Of a stretch of 64,000 nucleotides of DNA, positions 1 to 11,509 are shown piece after piece. Position numbers and translations under genes: made by a program. Position 1 is the stretch's first letter. Each line of letters begins with the position of its first letter. The DNA is from Marchantia polymorpha subsp. ruderalis (lineage: Eukaryota > Streptophyta > Marchantiopsida > Marchantiales > Marchantiaceae). Where the stretch lies: NCBI GenBank assembly GCA_037833965.1, contig AP031351.1, positions 3,980,501-4,044,500 on the forward strand, read 5' to 3'. The notes beneath the pieces are model-generated. The model was given only the letters and a program-made list of their open reading frames with translations. It searched no databases and was not told the DNA's origin.

Positions 1-2114
1 AACTTGACAACGGAGAAGTCCGATTCTACCGCGCAAGTGTTCGAGAAGACGGTCGCGAGACCTCCACAGAATTGACACAGATTGGCACTTCGAATCGTAC
101 CATCCTCCTTTGTTGACGAGATGGCATCCCAGGCGTCGTTGAAGAAAGTCTTCTCATCGTGGCTTGTTTCTTGATTGCACCGTCATTCTTGGCAGCATTG
201 ACCAACTTCTTGTGGTCATCTTTGATTTTGTCAATATACTCTGCCGACCAGTGCTTGTTGATATGGCCGCGGAAACGATCCAATACTTCCTTTATGAATG
301 TCCGGGTTGGCAATTTGACAATCTCAGTCGGCATGATAGGCGGCGCTTCACTTTCAAGCCGGTTGTTGTTTGCATCACGCTCAGCTTGCACAAACGATAC
401 TTTTTCAATCATGGTCAGTGCAAACAAGCCCATCTCATGAACGATCTTTGATTTCTCAGGTTCGTCAAGTCCTTCAAACATATCATGTACCCACGATCCC
501 TGATCATGTATATGATCGCGAATGGAATCACGCGCAATCCATCAATCTCCATTGGACACAATGGTGTCTGAAGCAACCCCCTCCAATGATCCGTCTAGCA
601 ATGAACGAGCACCGATTGTGAAGCAAATCTTCTCGATCAACTCCTCCATTTCATGACGCTGTTGGGATATATCAATGTTAGGAGCATGCACAATCCTGAA
701 GGTAGTGAAAAGCGTCTCAAACAGGGGCAGCAAACACGCAGCCAGGATCCACCAAGATTGGGACGGCGCTTGAACCAGACTCTTCTCAAGGATGTGTTGA
801 AGAAGGCGGCGACGGTGTAGAATGATCTATTTCATCAAACTTCCGAACGCCACCCATCGAGTATTGTCTTTCGGACATTTGGCACCATTCATTGCACTGA
901 TCAGATTGTGATGCGATTGCAGATGCACGGAGAACGCATGAGCCGTTGTAAAATTGTAAGATTCGCCACCATCGACACCATTGATGGCCATTTCACGACC
1001 AGATCCAGCTGATGAGGCACACACCACACACGCGCAGCACAGTTTTGGTGCATTAATCAGTGAACAACGTCTCAACACCGCCAGTGCGAACAGTCATCGT
1101 ATTTTCTCCATCATAGGCAATTGCAATCAACTTGTCCTTTCAATTTGGGCACAAAACATCCATAACGGTGTTGATCATCTTGACGTAGTTGACCGCCGTG
1201 TGGCACTGAAAGAACGGCACCAACACCAAATGAAGGTTCATCAGAACGCCATTGCGGCACACGCGAATTCGCTGATCCAACAATGGTGTGCCTTGGTGCG
1301 TTGACGCATCTCGTGCGAGAAAAATTGCCCACACCGATGAATTACAGAGCACATTGGATAGCAATTGCAATGCGACCGCCAAAAGAACGCGAACAAAATT
1401 CCCAACCATGTGATCACTGATGTCCATCAACTTAGCATTCTTGGTGCGATTGCGGTGCTAAGTGATAACGGTGGCAGCTTGTCTAAACGACAAACCGACG
1501 CTGAAATGATCAATCGAGAGCCAGAACCGCAGAGGATTCTTAATTGTGATGGCGTACCGCAAGACATCCTGATCAGCTTCTTCGTTAGCATCTCTATCTT
1601 TCTGTTTCATACCACTTTCATTGCACTTAAATATGGGGCGAAAAAGCTTGAGAGCGTTAGACTTCAAGATCGGTTCGCTCTCTTCACTGTCCTCGTCAAG
1701 TTTAGGCTTGAAAAACAAATCGCGAATTAACTCGTTGACAATCGCGACATTGCAAATATCGAATGTGATGTTCTCCTTGGTGGTGTCAAGATATGCATGA
1801 ATTTCTGATCACTGCTTCTCGTCGAAGAACTTCTGCTTTTGTTCGGTACTAAGCGTCTTATAATTCAACCAATCTTGAGTGTGCACTGTTTCCATGTGCT
1901 TTCGGTACAGTTACAGGCGAAACGGTGAACGCAAGAAGTGGACGTTTGCGGTGCGTTTCCGCTTGACACCGGCTCCATGGCTAGTCTCACAGCCATTAAA
2001 AACGCAAAAATTGCATTGAACTGCAATCACATTCTTGCCATTGGTGCTTTTTTCTACAATTTTTAAGCCGAACTCAAGCTCGTGGCCAGGACCAAAGGGA
2101 GTTTGACGCTTCAT
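1..2114 (-). pseudogene. Degenerate hAT-like transposase (DUF659 type), cut by window edge
   Basis: Reading leftwards from 2114, the minus strand carries the pieces of one transposase in order, broken by stops and frameshifts. At 2114-1911 lies an N-terminal segment with a CNFC zinc-finger start, probably BED-like. At 1430-1140 there is a segment with DASTHQGTPLLDQRIRVC and ending in INTVMDVLCPN. At 1078-827 there is NGVDGGES followed by TAHAFSVHLQSHHNLISAMN. At about 157-1, in a different frame from the preceding 481-158 piece, is a typical hAT C-terminal dimerisation segment (FCGGLATVFSNT, then VESDFSVVK). That segment is still open at base 1, so the element continues outside the window. 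In hAT elements this protein cuts and pastes DNA as a dimer; this copy cannot encode an intact one. Family assignment rests on remembered motif style, not a search. Confidence 0.8.
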
Positions 2115-2296
2115 TAGTAATTGTCGAACGGAATGAAGTGGGGAGTGAGAATGCTAGAGGCTGAGCTATATTCGGGAACATCTTGTGCAGACTTCAGACA
2201 TGATTAGCCACCTTAGACGCTAACGAGCGCTAATGACAAGCCCTTGTGATCATATAGACCCTCAACTAACGAACTAAGACTTAAATGACTTAAGTT

Positions 2297-2361
2297 AAAA
2301 GTGGCATTTTGGCATTTTTAATAGTGGCATAAGTGGCATTTATTTTAAGAATGCCACTATT
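2297..2361. repeat. Subterminal short repeats of the hAT-like element
   Basis: GTGGCAT occurs at 2301-2307, 2324-2330 and 2333-2339. A shortened GGCAT is at 2311-2315 and an inverted ATGCCAC at 2351-2357. Clusters of short direct and inverted repeats near the ends are typical of hAT elements, and this cluster lies 0.2 kb beyond the transposase N-terminus. It probably marks the right end of the element. The left end is outside the window, so terminal inverted repeats and the target-site duplication cannot be checked. Confidence 0.5.
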
Positions 2362-2420
2362 TATGAGGTCTGGACTAGATACAAGGTAACGGTACATTAG
2401 ACTCTCACTTTATTCAGTAA

Positions 2421-2654
2421 TCTTCATCAGAGGTATTTGCTTATTGTATCCTTTGGATTTCGTTTTATCATACAGTTACCCTCATGCATATTCTAGAATC
2501 TTCATCAGAGGTATTTACTTATTGTATCCTTTGAATTTCGTTTTATTATACAGATATCCTCATGCATATTCTAGAATCTTCATTAGAGGTATTTACTTAT
2601 TACATTTTTTGAATTTCGTTTTATTGACCCAACTACCTTCATGCAATATCTAGA
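2421..2654. repeat. Three-copy minisatellite, 78-bp unit
   Basis: Units start at 2421, 2499 and 2577. Each begins TCTTCATCAGAGGTATTT (third copy with one change) and ends near a CTAGAA motif. Copies differ at scattered positions, so this is an old local tandem duplication. The open frame across it is a product of the repeat (78 is divisible by 3), not a gene. Confidence 0.85.
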
Positions 2655-2903
2655 ACTAGTAACGATTTGCACTGGTGAGTTTATTTAATATGACATGAAT
2701 GTTTGAATGTCTTATATTCTCTAGTGGTTTGGGAAAAGAATCATGTACAGTTTAAAATTTTAACATTGAAAAAAGTTAAAGTTTTAAACATTGAAATTGG
2801 TCGGTCACAATTGCATGATGGAACACATTAACTTTTTCAAAATCTTCGTAATTCTTCAACAAATTTGATTTAGTTCGAAAAATTATCTGATCTCCAACGT
2901 ACA

Positions 2904-3035
2904 ACAAATAGATTATAATCCAAGCGTGAGATTAGATCATTGCTGTCGATTCTCTCCATAGATTTGGACACAAATAGATTATGATCCAAGCGTGAGATTA
3001 GATCATGGCTGTCGATTCTCTCCATAAATTTAGAC
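2904..3035. repeat. Two-copy tandem repeat, 66-bp unit
   Basis: Copies at 2904-2969 and 2970-3035 both start ACAAATAGATTAT and contain CCAAGCGTGAGATTAGATCA. They differ by only a few substitutions. Again the unit is a multiple of 3, which explains the apparent repeated peptide on the minus strand. Confidence 0.85.
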
Positions 3036-6000
3036 ACAAATGTCACGTCAATCAATCAGATTGACGACCACGCAGTATGCTAGCAAAGGGGCAACTCAAA
3101 GTCTACATCCAACGATAAATTTCTATAAATCAATTAGACAAATATCTGTTTGAATATCAATCTGCGTTCTCAAAGAACCACTAAAACTCGCATCATGTGT
3201 ATACACAAACACATTTTGGAATCTGGCGACGAGCTGACCTCCGGTTCTATGAAACATGATGGGTCCCATCAATTAATTTAGATTTCAATGGTGTCTCATC
3301 AAGTACATACCTCATCTTCGTCGCTCCTCGTTTCCCCTTTCTACTTTGGCCACTATACGAATTAAGCTCACTTTTACATCAACGTTTCCTCAGTGTCATC
3401 TAGTTTCGGTAATACTCATCAACATTCTGATGTGGATCTGCTAACGCGTTTCAAAGTGCCTAATTATAGAGCGTTGGAGATACTTCATTACAATCAATAA
3501 CTGTCTTTGTAGTGAAGTAGCTTCTACTCATCCACTGGTTCTTTTCTGCTGAAAGCTCTTGCAAGAAATGCACGAGGACTTTGAGACAGGCTGATATTCC
3601 ACGAAGATGTGAGGGAAAAGCATGCTTGGATTCAGATCCTTCCTATGCATACTCGAGTTAACGCAGTGCTGAGGGGACGCGAAGGAGATCATTAGAATAC
3701 TACAAACCATCTCCCAAGGTCCACTAGTCACAAACTTGATCCAAAGTGATTACAGCAATGAAATTTGCTCTAGACTTTTGAGTTTTAGATACGTCGCAAG
3801 CACCAGAACGGGGCAAGATAACTTTAACCGTCTCGATGTATATTCGAAGGGCGTCATCCTCGCACGTTCACAATTGGAGATGCTTCATCAAAAGACCATT
3901 TGATAAGAGAAGCTCGTTCGTGTAGAAGACAAGTGATTATATAGCAACATCGAGAACACGTGGTTTAAGTGAGCGGCAGGGACTAACTAAAATAAACGTG
4001 TGCTGTTACAATCAAACCTAATTGTGAACTGCAGGTTACAAATACAATTAGAACTATTGAGCAAACTGTAAGATGCTTCTAGGAAGCCTTAAAGAAGTTC
4101 CAAGCGAGACGCTAGGTGAATACAGGAGACAGCAGGCAAGATAGTCGAACATCTATCTAGACGAACAAATGGAACGCAGCAAAGTTCCGTCCGTGTCAAC
4201 CAATATTCACACCACTCTTAACCAATATTGCTCATGAATGAGACTTGTGAGGTCACCACTTAAAACACATACACTTCTGCGATAGAGTTCAAAGGATACT
4301 AGACAATGTGCGGCTGAAGACCACTTGACAAATCTCAATATCATAGAGACAGATTTGACCGTATATTGAAGAGACCCCAAACAACCATCAGAGTTGATTT
4401 CTTAGGATACGAAAATCTCATTCCCTCAAATAGACAGCGACGAGAGGAACCAGCGATAAAAGCGAGACCACCAAAAACTCCGATGGAGACAAACATTGAT
4501 GAGTACCAAGCACAGAGAGCATTTTAGGTAGTGACTGAAATATGCATCCAATTCCTATGATGGGGACACTTCCTACAAATCATTCAAACGTCTTCTGAAC
4601 CTACTGTAGTGGGAAACACTAGGTACTGACAAAGCACCAGCACCCGTTGGCTAATAAGTCCTAGAAATAAAATAACGACAATCAGAATATTGAGGCATGC
4701 TGTGCTTGACTCGGAAGAAACAGAAATTATTTTAACTGAAGGAGTCAGGTTATCAGTTGGCAATGTAGTGGGGAGTGCAAAACAACCTGTTTGCAAACCT
4801 CAACGCTTCTACCTGTGCCACTCATAACAGTTAGAGGACTAAGAGCAAGGTGGCAATCCATCCCACGAGGCTTGCCACCAAATATGTATGGTTCCAAAAC
4901 GCCCCGGAGCCAGTAGAAACCTTCTGTCACTGCACGGCCAGAAATGATTTTGGAGCGTGCTTGTCGTCCCAAGAATCGGCTCAAGACTCCAGAGAAGCTC
5001 AGGCGTGTCTCATTCATCCTTCTAGAGCACAGAACAAAGATCCGACTACGACTGTCATATGCCATATACTTATGTTGAGAATTTCTTTCCAAACTTTCCC
5101 TCAAGCCAAACCCTTGTGACTCATACATTCCTACACCATGTGGTGTAGGAGTTTATGAGTGCATTCAGCAGAGACGAAAACCACTCTCATGAAGGTTAAA
5201 CTAAACGATAGGGTACGATGCGAATAAGGCAGAATGTAAGTATAACTTCCCACTGATGACAAAACAGGTTAGGACTATGATTTGTTAGAACATGAAGCCA
5301 AAGGCCTAGCAACTTTCGACAACATAGAATGTTGCTCATGCTTACACCAAGACGAACAACGTCTTCGTTAGCTCACAACGATAACTCATGCTCAATGCCC
5401 TCCATAAAATTCTGTTACTTCACCGACGTTACCTTCGCAGGAAACATGAGTAGGGATGAACGTTTCGACGTGGGAAGTCCTTCCCGAGTAAACAATCATT
5501 TAACTTATAGCAACAGCTAATAACAATGTCTATGAAAATGCTGTGCTAAATCGGACTGCTGAACTTACTTAAAACGAGATCGATAAAAAAAACAGCTTTG
5601 CCAAACTTCCCCAAACTTTCGCAGAACCTCAGTGATCTGCAAGAACTTCAATTTCACGCAAAATTGACAAGCCTTTAACGAGTCTAACTAGTCTTGTTTA
5701 CAAATCACCTGCAACTACATTTATACAGATGGTTGATTTCGTCAATCAAAAAGCCGAGGACTCACATCTCAGGACCTAGTTTTGAGGGTCATTCTGACTC
5801 TGAAGTCCAATATCAATCTATGGCCCTCTCATAACCTCCTCTATTGAGATAATCACTTCGCCCTCAGTACCTGTCCCATTGACAGCTTACTTCTTCGGCT
5901 CACAATGGGAGGAAAACAGAAAGAAGGCTCTCATGTATCTTCGCTGGGAAACTCACCCCAGTTTAACATATAGCAATGATGTGAAGATTCCTCTAGAAGA

Positions 6001-6061
6001 GATGCTAAGCGAAGAATAATTGAAACTTTCTCCACCAAGGAAGAAGAAAATCAACGTACAA
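3036..6061. other. No gene recognised (3.0 kb)
   Basis: Short open frames on both strands show no family motif and no plausible chain of splice sites. The only local structure noticed is a small inverted repeat at 5129-5150 (TCCTACACC, 4-nt spacer, GGTGTAGGA). The last few hundred bases on the right should hold the 3' UTR of the minus-strand SmD1 gene. Confidence 0.6.
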
Positions 6062-8025
6062 CTACCGACCGCGTCCACGCCCACGACCTCTGCCTCTACC
6101 CCGGCCACGGCCGACTGGCTTGCCTGCGAAGATAGAAAACAATCCATTTAGCCTTCCTCTTCCCTTGCAGATATGCAAATGCGCGACTCGGAAAGATCCT
6201 TCTACTTACACTTGGGAGACCACAAACTGACACAATTTCCTGACGTTCGGAACTCAAATCTCTGGTTGGACACAGTTATAGAGACATCCGTACGCATAAC
6301 ATTGATATAAAAGTGGGACCGGCCAGCCACAATAAAGCTCAGTTGATAGATAACAGTTTGCTCCTTTAAGTCTTTACCTGCAGAGGGCTTCTTGGCCTTC
6401 ACTCTCGGGGTGTCATCAACCAGAAGTGTGTCCAAGTTCAAACTGTCGGGAAGAATGTAATAGCGAATGTTGTTCCCTCTGATGCTGAGATGATCAAGAG
6501 GAACAGGATTCTTTCCCCGTAAGGTCAACTTCACCGTCTTCAAGTGAGTGTTCATGCTGATGTCCACACCTATTCAGAATGAAGACAAGTGAAGCCGTTT
6601 CCAAATGGAACTTAGATAGTCTGGTATAACTACTTCACCACGACCGAGTTAACATCGGTAGTGGATGATTTCTCAGAAACAATTCGACTCAGACGCTCAA
6701 AGAAAATCCCAAAACTCGTAGATCTACTAACCTATGGCCTCGCGTAAAACTTAATGTAAGTACTCACGAAATCTTCAGTCCTATCTTGGAGTGGCATAGG
6801 GGAACAGGGTATTAAAGACACAGCGAGGAGGCGGACAGAAGGCAAAAGAGCCAACAAAACAAAAATTGTGCTGTACGATATACAAAGTGAAAGTGTTTGT
6901 CGAAAAAGATCAATTTGACTTAAGAACGACAACTTTGACGCCAAGTCGAACATGGAATCTTAGTGACCTTCACCCCCGGAAAATTGAACGAAAACCTGGT
7001 CGACAGTAGTCTTGATCCTCTAAAGCTCATGAAATGATCTCTCTCTGAGTCGGTTGTACGAGAGACGATCTACCAACGTATTAGAAAAGATCTAGGTACC
7101 AGCGACTTGTTTGTTAAGCTAAGACGAATGCTGCGAACAACCAAACCCCAAAACCTCCGCACCTGTGATCGTTCCGTGAACTATAGTGCCGTTCTTTAGC
7201 TCAATCGTCACCGTCTCATTGTTCAGTTTCATCAAAAATCTGCACAAATACCAAGTATTTTTTTGGTTAAAACCTCTCTCAAAGCATGTACAAGTTGTTC
7301 AAGAATTATATCCATAAAATGAGTCGTTTCTCATTAAGTTCACAGAGTCAACATGACTTGGAGTTGATGGTGCTGTAAGTGCTTCGCGCCACGCATCCAG
7401 CGCAAATCATTGAAGGCGTTTCCAGCTTCCGTTCCAGATGACAGTCTATTTTCCAAAATTTCATTCAAGACTTCTCTCTTAACGTGGACTGATGATTGCT
7501 CATGTGACGGGCTTTGATGACTTCTACCCATTCGAAATTCTTCCTGCACCTTCAGTGATTGATACAAACCCCAGGAGAGCAAAAATTGATAACTCGTCGA
7601 GTTCGGTTTCAGCTAAATTGTCGTGTTCTTGCTAATAGCGCAAAGAAATGCTTACCGAAATTTGCTTATGAAACATTACTATTAACGAGAGTCATGACCT
7701 TCCAGATGAACAAACAGTGCACAGCCTATTCCACTGGAGAAAAATGGCGGGAACGCGAAATGTGGGGATCAGACTCTGCTCCACATGTACAGGCCTTGCT
7801 CGCTATCCTGTAATTGAGCCTTTTGAGATGGCCAACTCGCAGATAATCTACTCGTAGAAATGGGTAACATATTTTGCATTGTCCATTAAAACTTCTGACT
7901 TTTCCGCACGCCAGTAGGCTTCAACGCGGCTCCATGTAACCCAGGGACAAGTACTTACAACGCAAGACAGTGCAAGAGTATAAGAGTAACAGTTTAGCTC
8001 GGAAAACATACCTGACGAGCTTCAT
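6062..8025 (-). CDS. SmD1: Small nuclear ribonucleoprotein SmD1
   Basis: Core spliceosomal Sm protein. It belongs to the heptameric ring on U1, U2, U4 and U5 snRNAs and acts mainly in nuclear snRNPs. Four coding exons were placed by GT/AG borders: 8025-8012, 7239-7163, 6569-6378 and 6123-6062. Their lengths (14, 77, 192, 62) sum to 345 nt, giving 114 residues, the usual size. Exon 1 gives MKLVR, exon 2 [18 protein letters not shown], and exon 3 the Sm-fold core with [10 protein letters not shown] and [13 protein letters not shown]. Exon 4 encodes the tail GKPV plus eight GR dipeptides (residues 95-114), the stretch that is arginine-methylated and SMN-binding in homologues. All introns keep phase. 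No defect was seen, so the gene is probably functional. The start is the family-conserved MKLVRFLMKL. Confidence 0.97.
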
Positions 8026-8304
8026 GTCTGCTACTCTTGCTCACTTGCCAAGAATTGATGGAACCGAAGTGAAGACCGACGCTTGAAATATAGAAAAATG
8101 AAAACTTATTCGAGGTGTCGACCTGATTTTTCTGCACTAAAACACAGAGACAAACCACGCATCGATACCACAAATTTCCAAAATTTGTTGAGCTCTTTTG
8201 CGCTCACTCTCAATCTCTCGATTGCTGGCAACAGCTGCTGCTCAGTTCGCGCTTCCGACGCCTTCCTCGCCCACCTTCCCTCCGTCGTTTCCTGTGCTAA
8301 CTTC

Positions 8305-8312
8305 AACCCTAA
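8305..8312. promoter_or_regulatory. Telo-box upstream of SmD1
   Basis: AACCCTAA lies about 280 bp upstream of the SmD1 start codon. Telo-boxes are common in promoters or 5' leaders of plant translation and RNA-processing genes. A TGGGCT element (site-II-like) follows at about 8453. The regulatory role is inferred from position and motif only. Confidence 0.4.
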
Positions 8313-8699
8313 TTGCCTAACCCGAGCTCCGCATGCACTCCGGAGGCATTATAGGCACGTGAATAAATTACAAGATTCCTGAACTTATATGAAATCTGGT
8401 CGTCCGATTCTACATCGACCGATTAGATTGGCTCCCTCTTCTTAACCATGGTTGGGCTCGGCCTCTTTCCTCGCCAGAGCTTTTGAAATTCAACCTCCGG
8501 CTTTCGGAGGAAGTCGTCCAATTAATGCCTTCCTCCACGAAAAGCTGGAAATCACATTTACATTCTGCAAATTCATGGATTTATGTCGTATACTTAGAGA
8601 GGAGTCTTTCTCCAAGAATCAATGCCATATGCGAGTACAATTTCACAATGTAGCAACACATGTAGTAAAGGTATGAGAATTGTCGTTTAATACCGTCGT

Positions 8700-10990
8700 C
8701 TTTTAAATATTAATGTATAAGATTCCTAATAGAGCATGGTCATTTTTTCCCAGCATGAAGATCCAACTGCAGTTTTGTCATCAATTTTTTACTATATTCA
8801 CTTTAACCCATACGGTTATTTTGGTAAGGACACCATCACATGACTTGATGACTTCAATTATATATGGTTTCACAACATAAACAAGAAATGATATTCCTCG
8901 TAATAAAACATGCAGATCCCACCAGATTCCGTCTTCCAATTTTAGCTCGTTTAATTCAAATTATGGACTACTAAGATTATTCATAATTTATCTACAAAGT
9001 ACAGGACACTTCTTTTACAAAATCTTGGATATGAGATTCCCAATTAATCTTCGTCTGCATTTTGACTTGATGTACACCTGACATTGTGCGATTGTTTATA
9101 ACTTCATAATCAAGTCAGCAGATATTTTAATTGTGCCTTCAATAGACAATGAATTATGACCCGATGACATTCTAACTGAACCCTTTTATAACAAATATAC
9201 TAACATCTTATCTTTAAAAAATATAATGCAGTCCAACAAAAATAGATACGACTTCATCTACGCGAACGATACAAATAATTCATAAATTCTCAAAATTACA
9301 TTTTTCTATGGGTCCAAATTTTATTTTACAACATGAATGATAAGAATATTATCAAAAAGCATTTCATAAATATTTCATTCAAAAAATCTATATATTTTTA
9401 TTCAACAAAACTATTTTCTTACCTGTAATTATTAAATAATTCAAGACTTAAAACTAAAGCATATGTATTCGAAATTTTTATTCTATTCATTTTAAATATC
9501 TAGATTACAAAATTTCAATTTCATACTATTAAAATGGGCACTAAACACTTTCTTGGGTAGGAGATGCCATCATTAACAATCAAAATAGTTTTTTAATTAT
9601 TTCAATTTAACATATTTGAGAAAAAACTTTAATATCTATAATCTTTACAAATGATTTATCATGTCTTAATCACAATTTTCAATTTTTCTTCTCACAACAA
9701 AAATTTTCAGTTAAATAAAAATAAATATATTTAAATATTTTGACTCATTCCAGATTAACATATAATAATATAATAACACATCATACAAAATCTCAAACTT
9801 TTTTTATATATTAAAAAAAATTTAATTTTTTAAAATAAAATGTTATTAAAAAACCATAAGTATAACTAAAATATAGTTCTAAAATTTATCAATATACATA
9901 TCAGATTTTTACCAATAAAATCATAATAATAAGTATAGATGAAATATATTTTAATATATCTTTAGATTAATTTACAGAAAAGTTGTATTCAATATTTTAG
10001 TAAATTAAAATTGATTGGACTCTGTCACCATGTATTTTGTTTCATGTTTTTGTATATGTATTACAATGAAGTATGCATATAGTGATCTATTTAATTGCAA
10101 CAGCAACATTTTACTTCTAGTATGATTTTCATAGTGAAAATCTATGAAAATCACATTATATCGTGGCTTACCTTTGGAGTTGTATGAAGAAAGCAGTCGC
10201 TTATTGAATCATAGGTAATTTAAACCTAGATATAGTAATACATAGTTCTACACCATAAATCGTCATTCGTTGGTGTATCTTAAATGATCTATTATCATGA
10301 GAGCAACACAGATGAAACACTCAACTATGTGATACCAACCTATAGAATAAAACGGATAAAATCAAAGGTTTCAGATGTGGCTAGTCCCCAATAACAACAG
10401 CACAGTGATAAATATGTTATATCACAAAAAACAAAATTTAGTTAATGCGATTGCTATCTTGAGCAATGCTTTAAGCTACCTGCAAAACAATGACTACAGC
10501 TTGCCGGAAGTGACTTGTACATCCCAAAAACTGTTTACATCATAGCCTTATCTGATTTTCTTGGAGCATATCACGGCTTTGACGAGGGGATGCAGAGCTC
10601 AATCCTTTTAATTTAAGAAGAGTGAAGAACCTAGCAGTAAGCGATTTCGTGATACATATTTTATGCTTATTGCTGTTGGAGCCCCATGGAAATGAAACTC
10701 CAAATATTGGTAGTTAAAAAAGAGCACGACGGCATAGTGACGTGACTTTCGAACACATCCACACCAGTTCATATCCATGCACATATGGGTATAACTATGA
10801 GCTGAAACCTTTTGCACATGCACTGAGACTGGCTTATCAACGAGATGTCCCATAAGTGTTATATCAACTCATGATGTACAAATATCACCTTACAACTGAC
10901 GGTCATATCTCACAAGAGTTACAACTGGGAAATAGCTTCCAGTCACAAGCGTAGAAGTGGACGTGACCAGAACCCGGAGCAGCGAGTAAT
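8700..10990. other. AT-rich intergenic stretch, no gene
   Basis: Very AT-rich sequence with runs of A and T and many stops in every frame. A perfect 11-bp inverted repeat (GATTTTCATAG, 7-nt spacer) lies at 10124-10152. The GC content rises again after about 10.9 kb, where the CSN3 promoter/leader begins. Nothing else was recognised. Confidence 0.7.
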
Positions 10991-11360
10991 GAAACCGGGA
11001 ACGTCACCAGACTGACCATAATCTGAATCGAGGAACGACGTCGGTGCGTGGAATGGGCCAACGTAGTAGTGTCACAACCAGGTACTGCAGAACGGGACGG
11101 GGCCCAGCCCAGGACGACAACGAAACAAATTCTGCGTCGCGTGCGATCGGGGGTCTGGAATCAGTATGATAGCTCGTATGTGAATGGTGTATGTACAGAA
11201 CACAAGTGTTGCGAGTCTTGCGACTGCTCTATTGATCTTCTCGAGAGACCCAGACCGAGAACGAGCAAGCGAGCGGTACAGTACAGGAGTGTGCTGTACA
11301 CGAGGAAGGACGTAAAAGAGAGGAGAGGACACGAAACGGAGGACAAGGCTGATCAGCCGG

Positions 11361-11379
11361 AGAGAGAGAGAGAGAGAGG
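11361..11379 (+). repeat. (AG)n tract in the presumed CSN3 leader
   Basis: A run of AG dinucleotides in a purine-rich stretch (about 11310-11430), 130 bp upstream of the CSN3 start. GA/CT tracts in promoters and 5' leaders are common in plants. It may be part of the core promoter or the 5' UTR; no transcript data are available. Confidence 0.6.
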
Positions 11380-11509
11380 AGAGGAGGACGAGGAAGAAAG
11401 AGAAGGACGTGGGGAGAAGTAGAAGAAGTATCCATTTCCCGTCTTTCGATCGGTCGATCCTGCTGCTTATCGGTAGAGCAGGCATCGATCGGTATCAGTG
11501 AAGCTTGGC

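Noticed and set aside
11498..11509. Upstream start for CSN3 at 11498
   Set aside because: That codon is GTG, not ATG; the first ATG in frame is at 11510.
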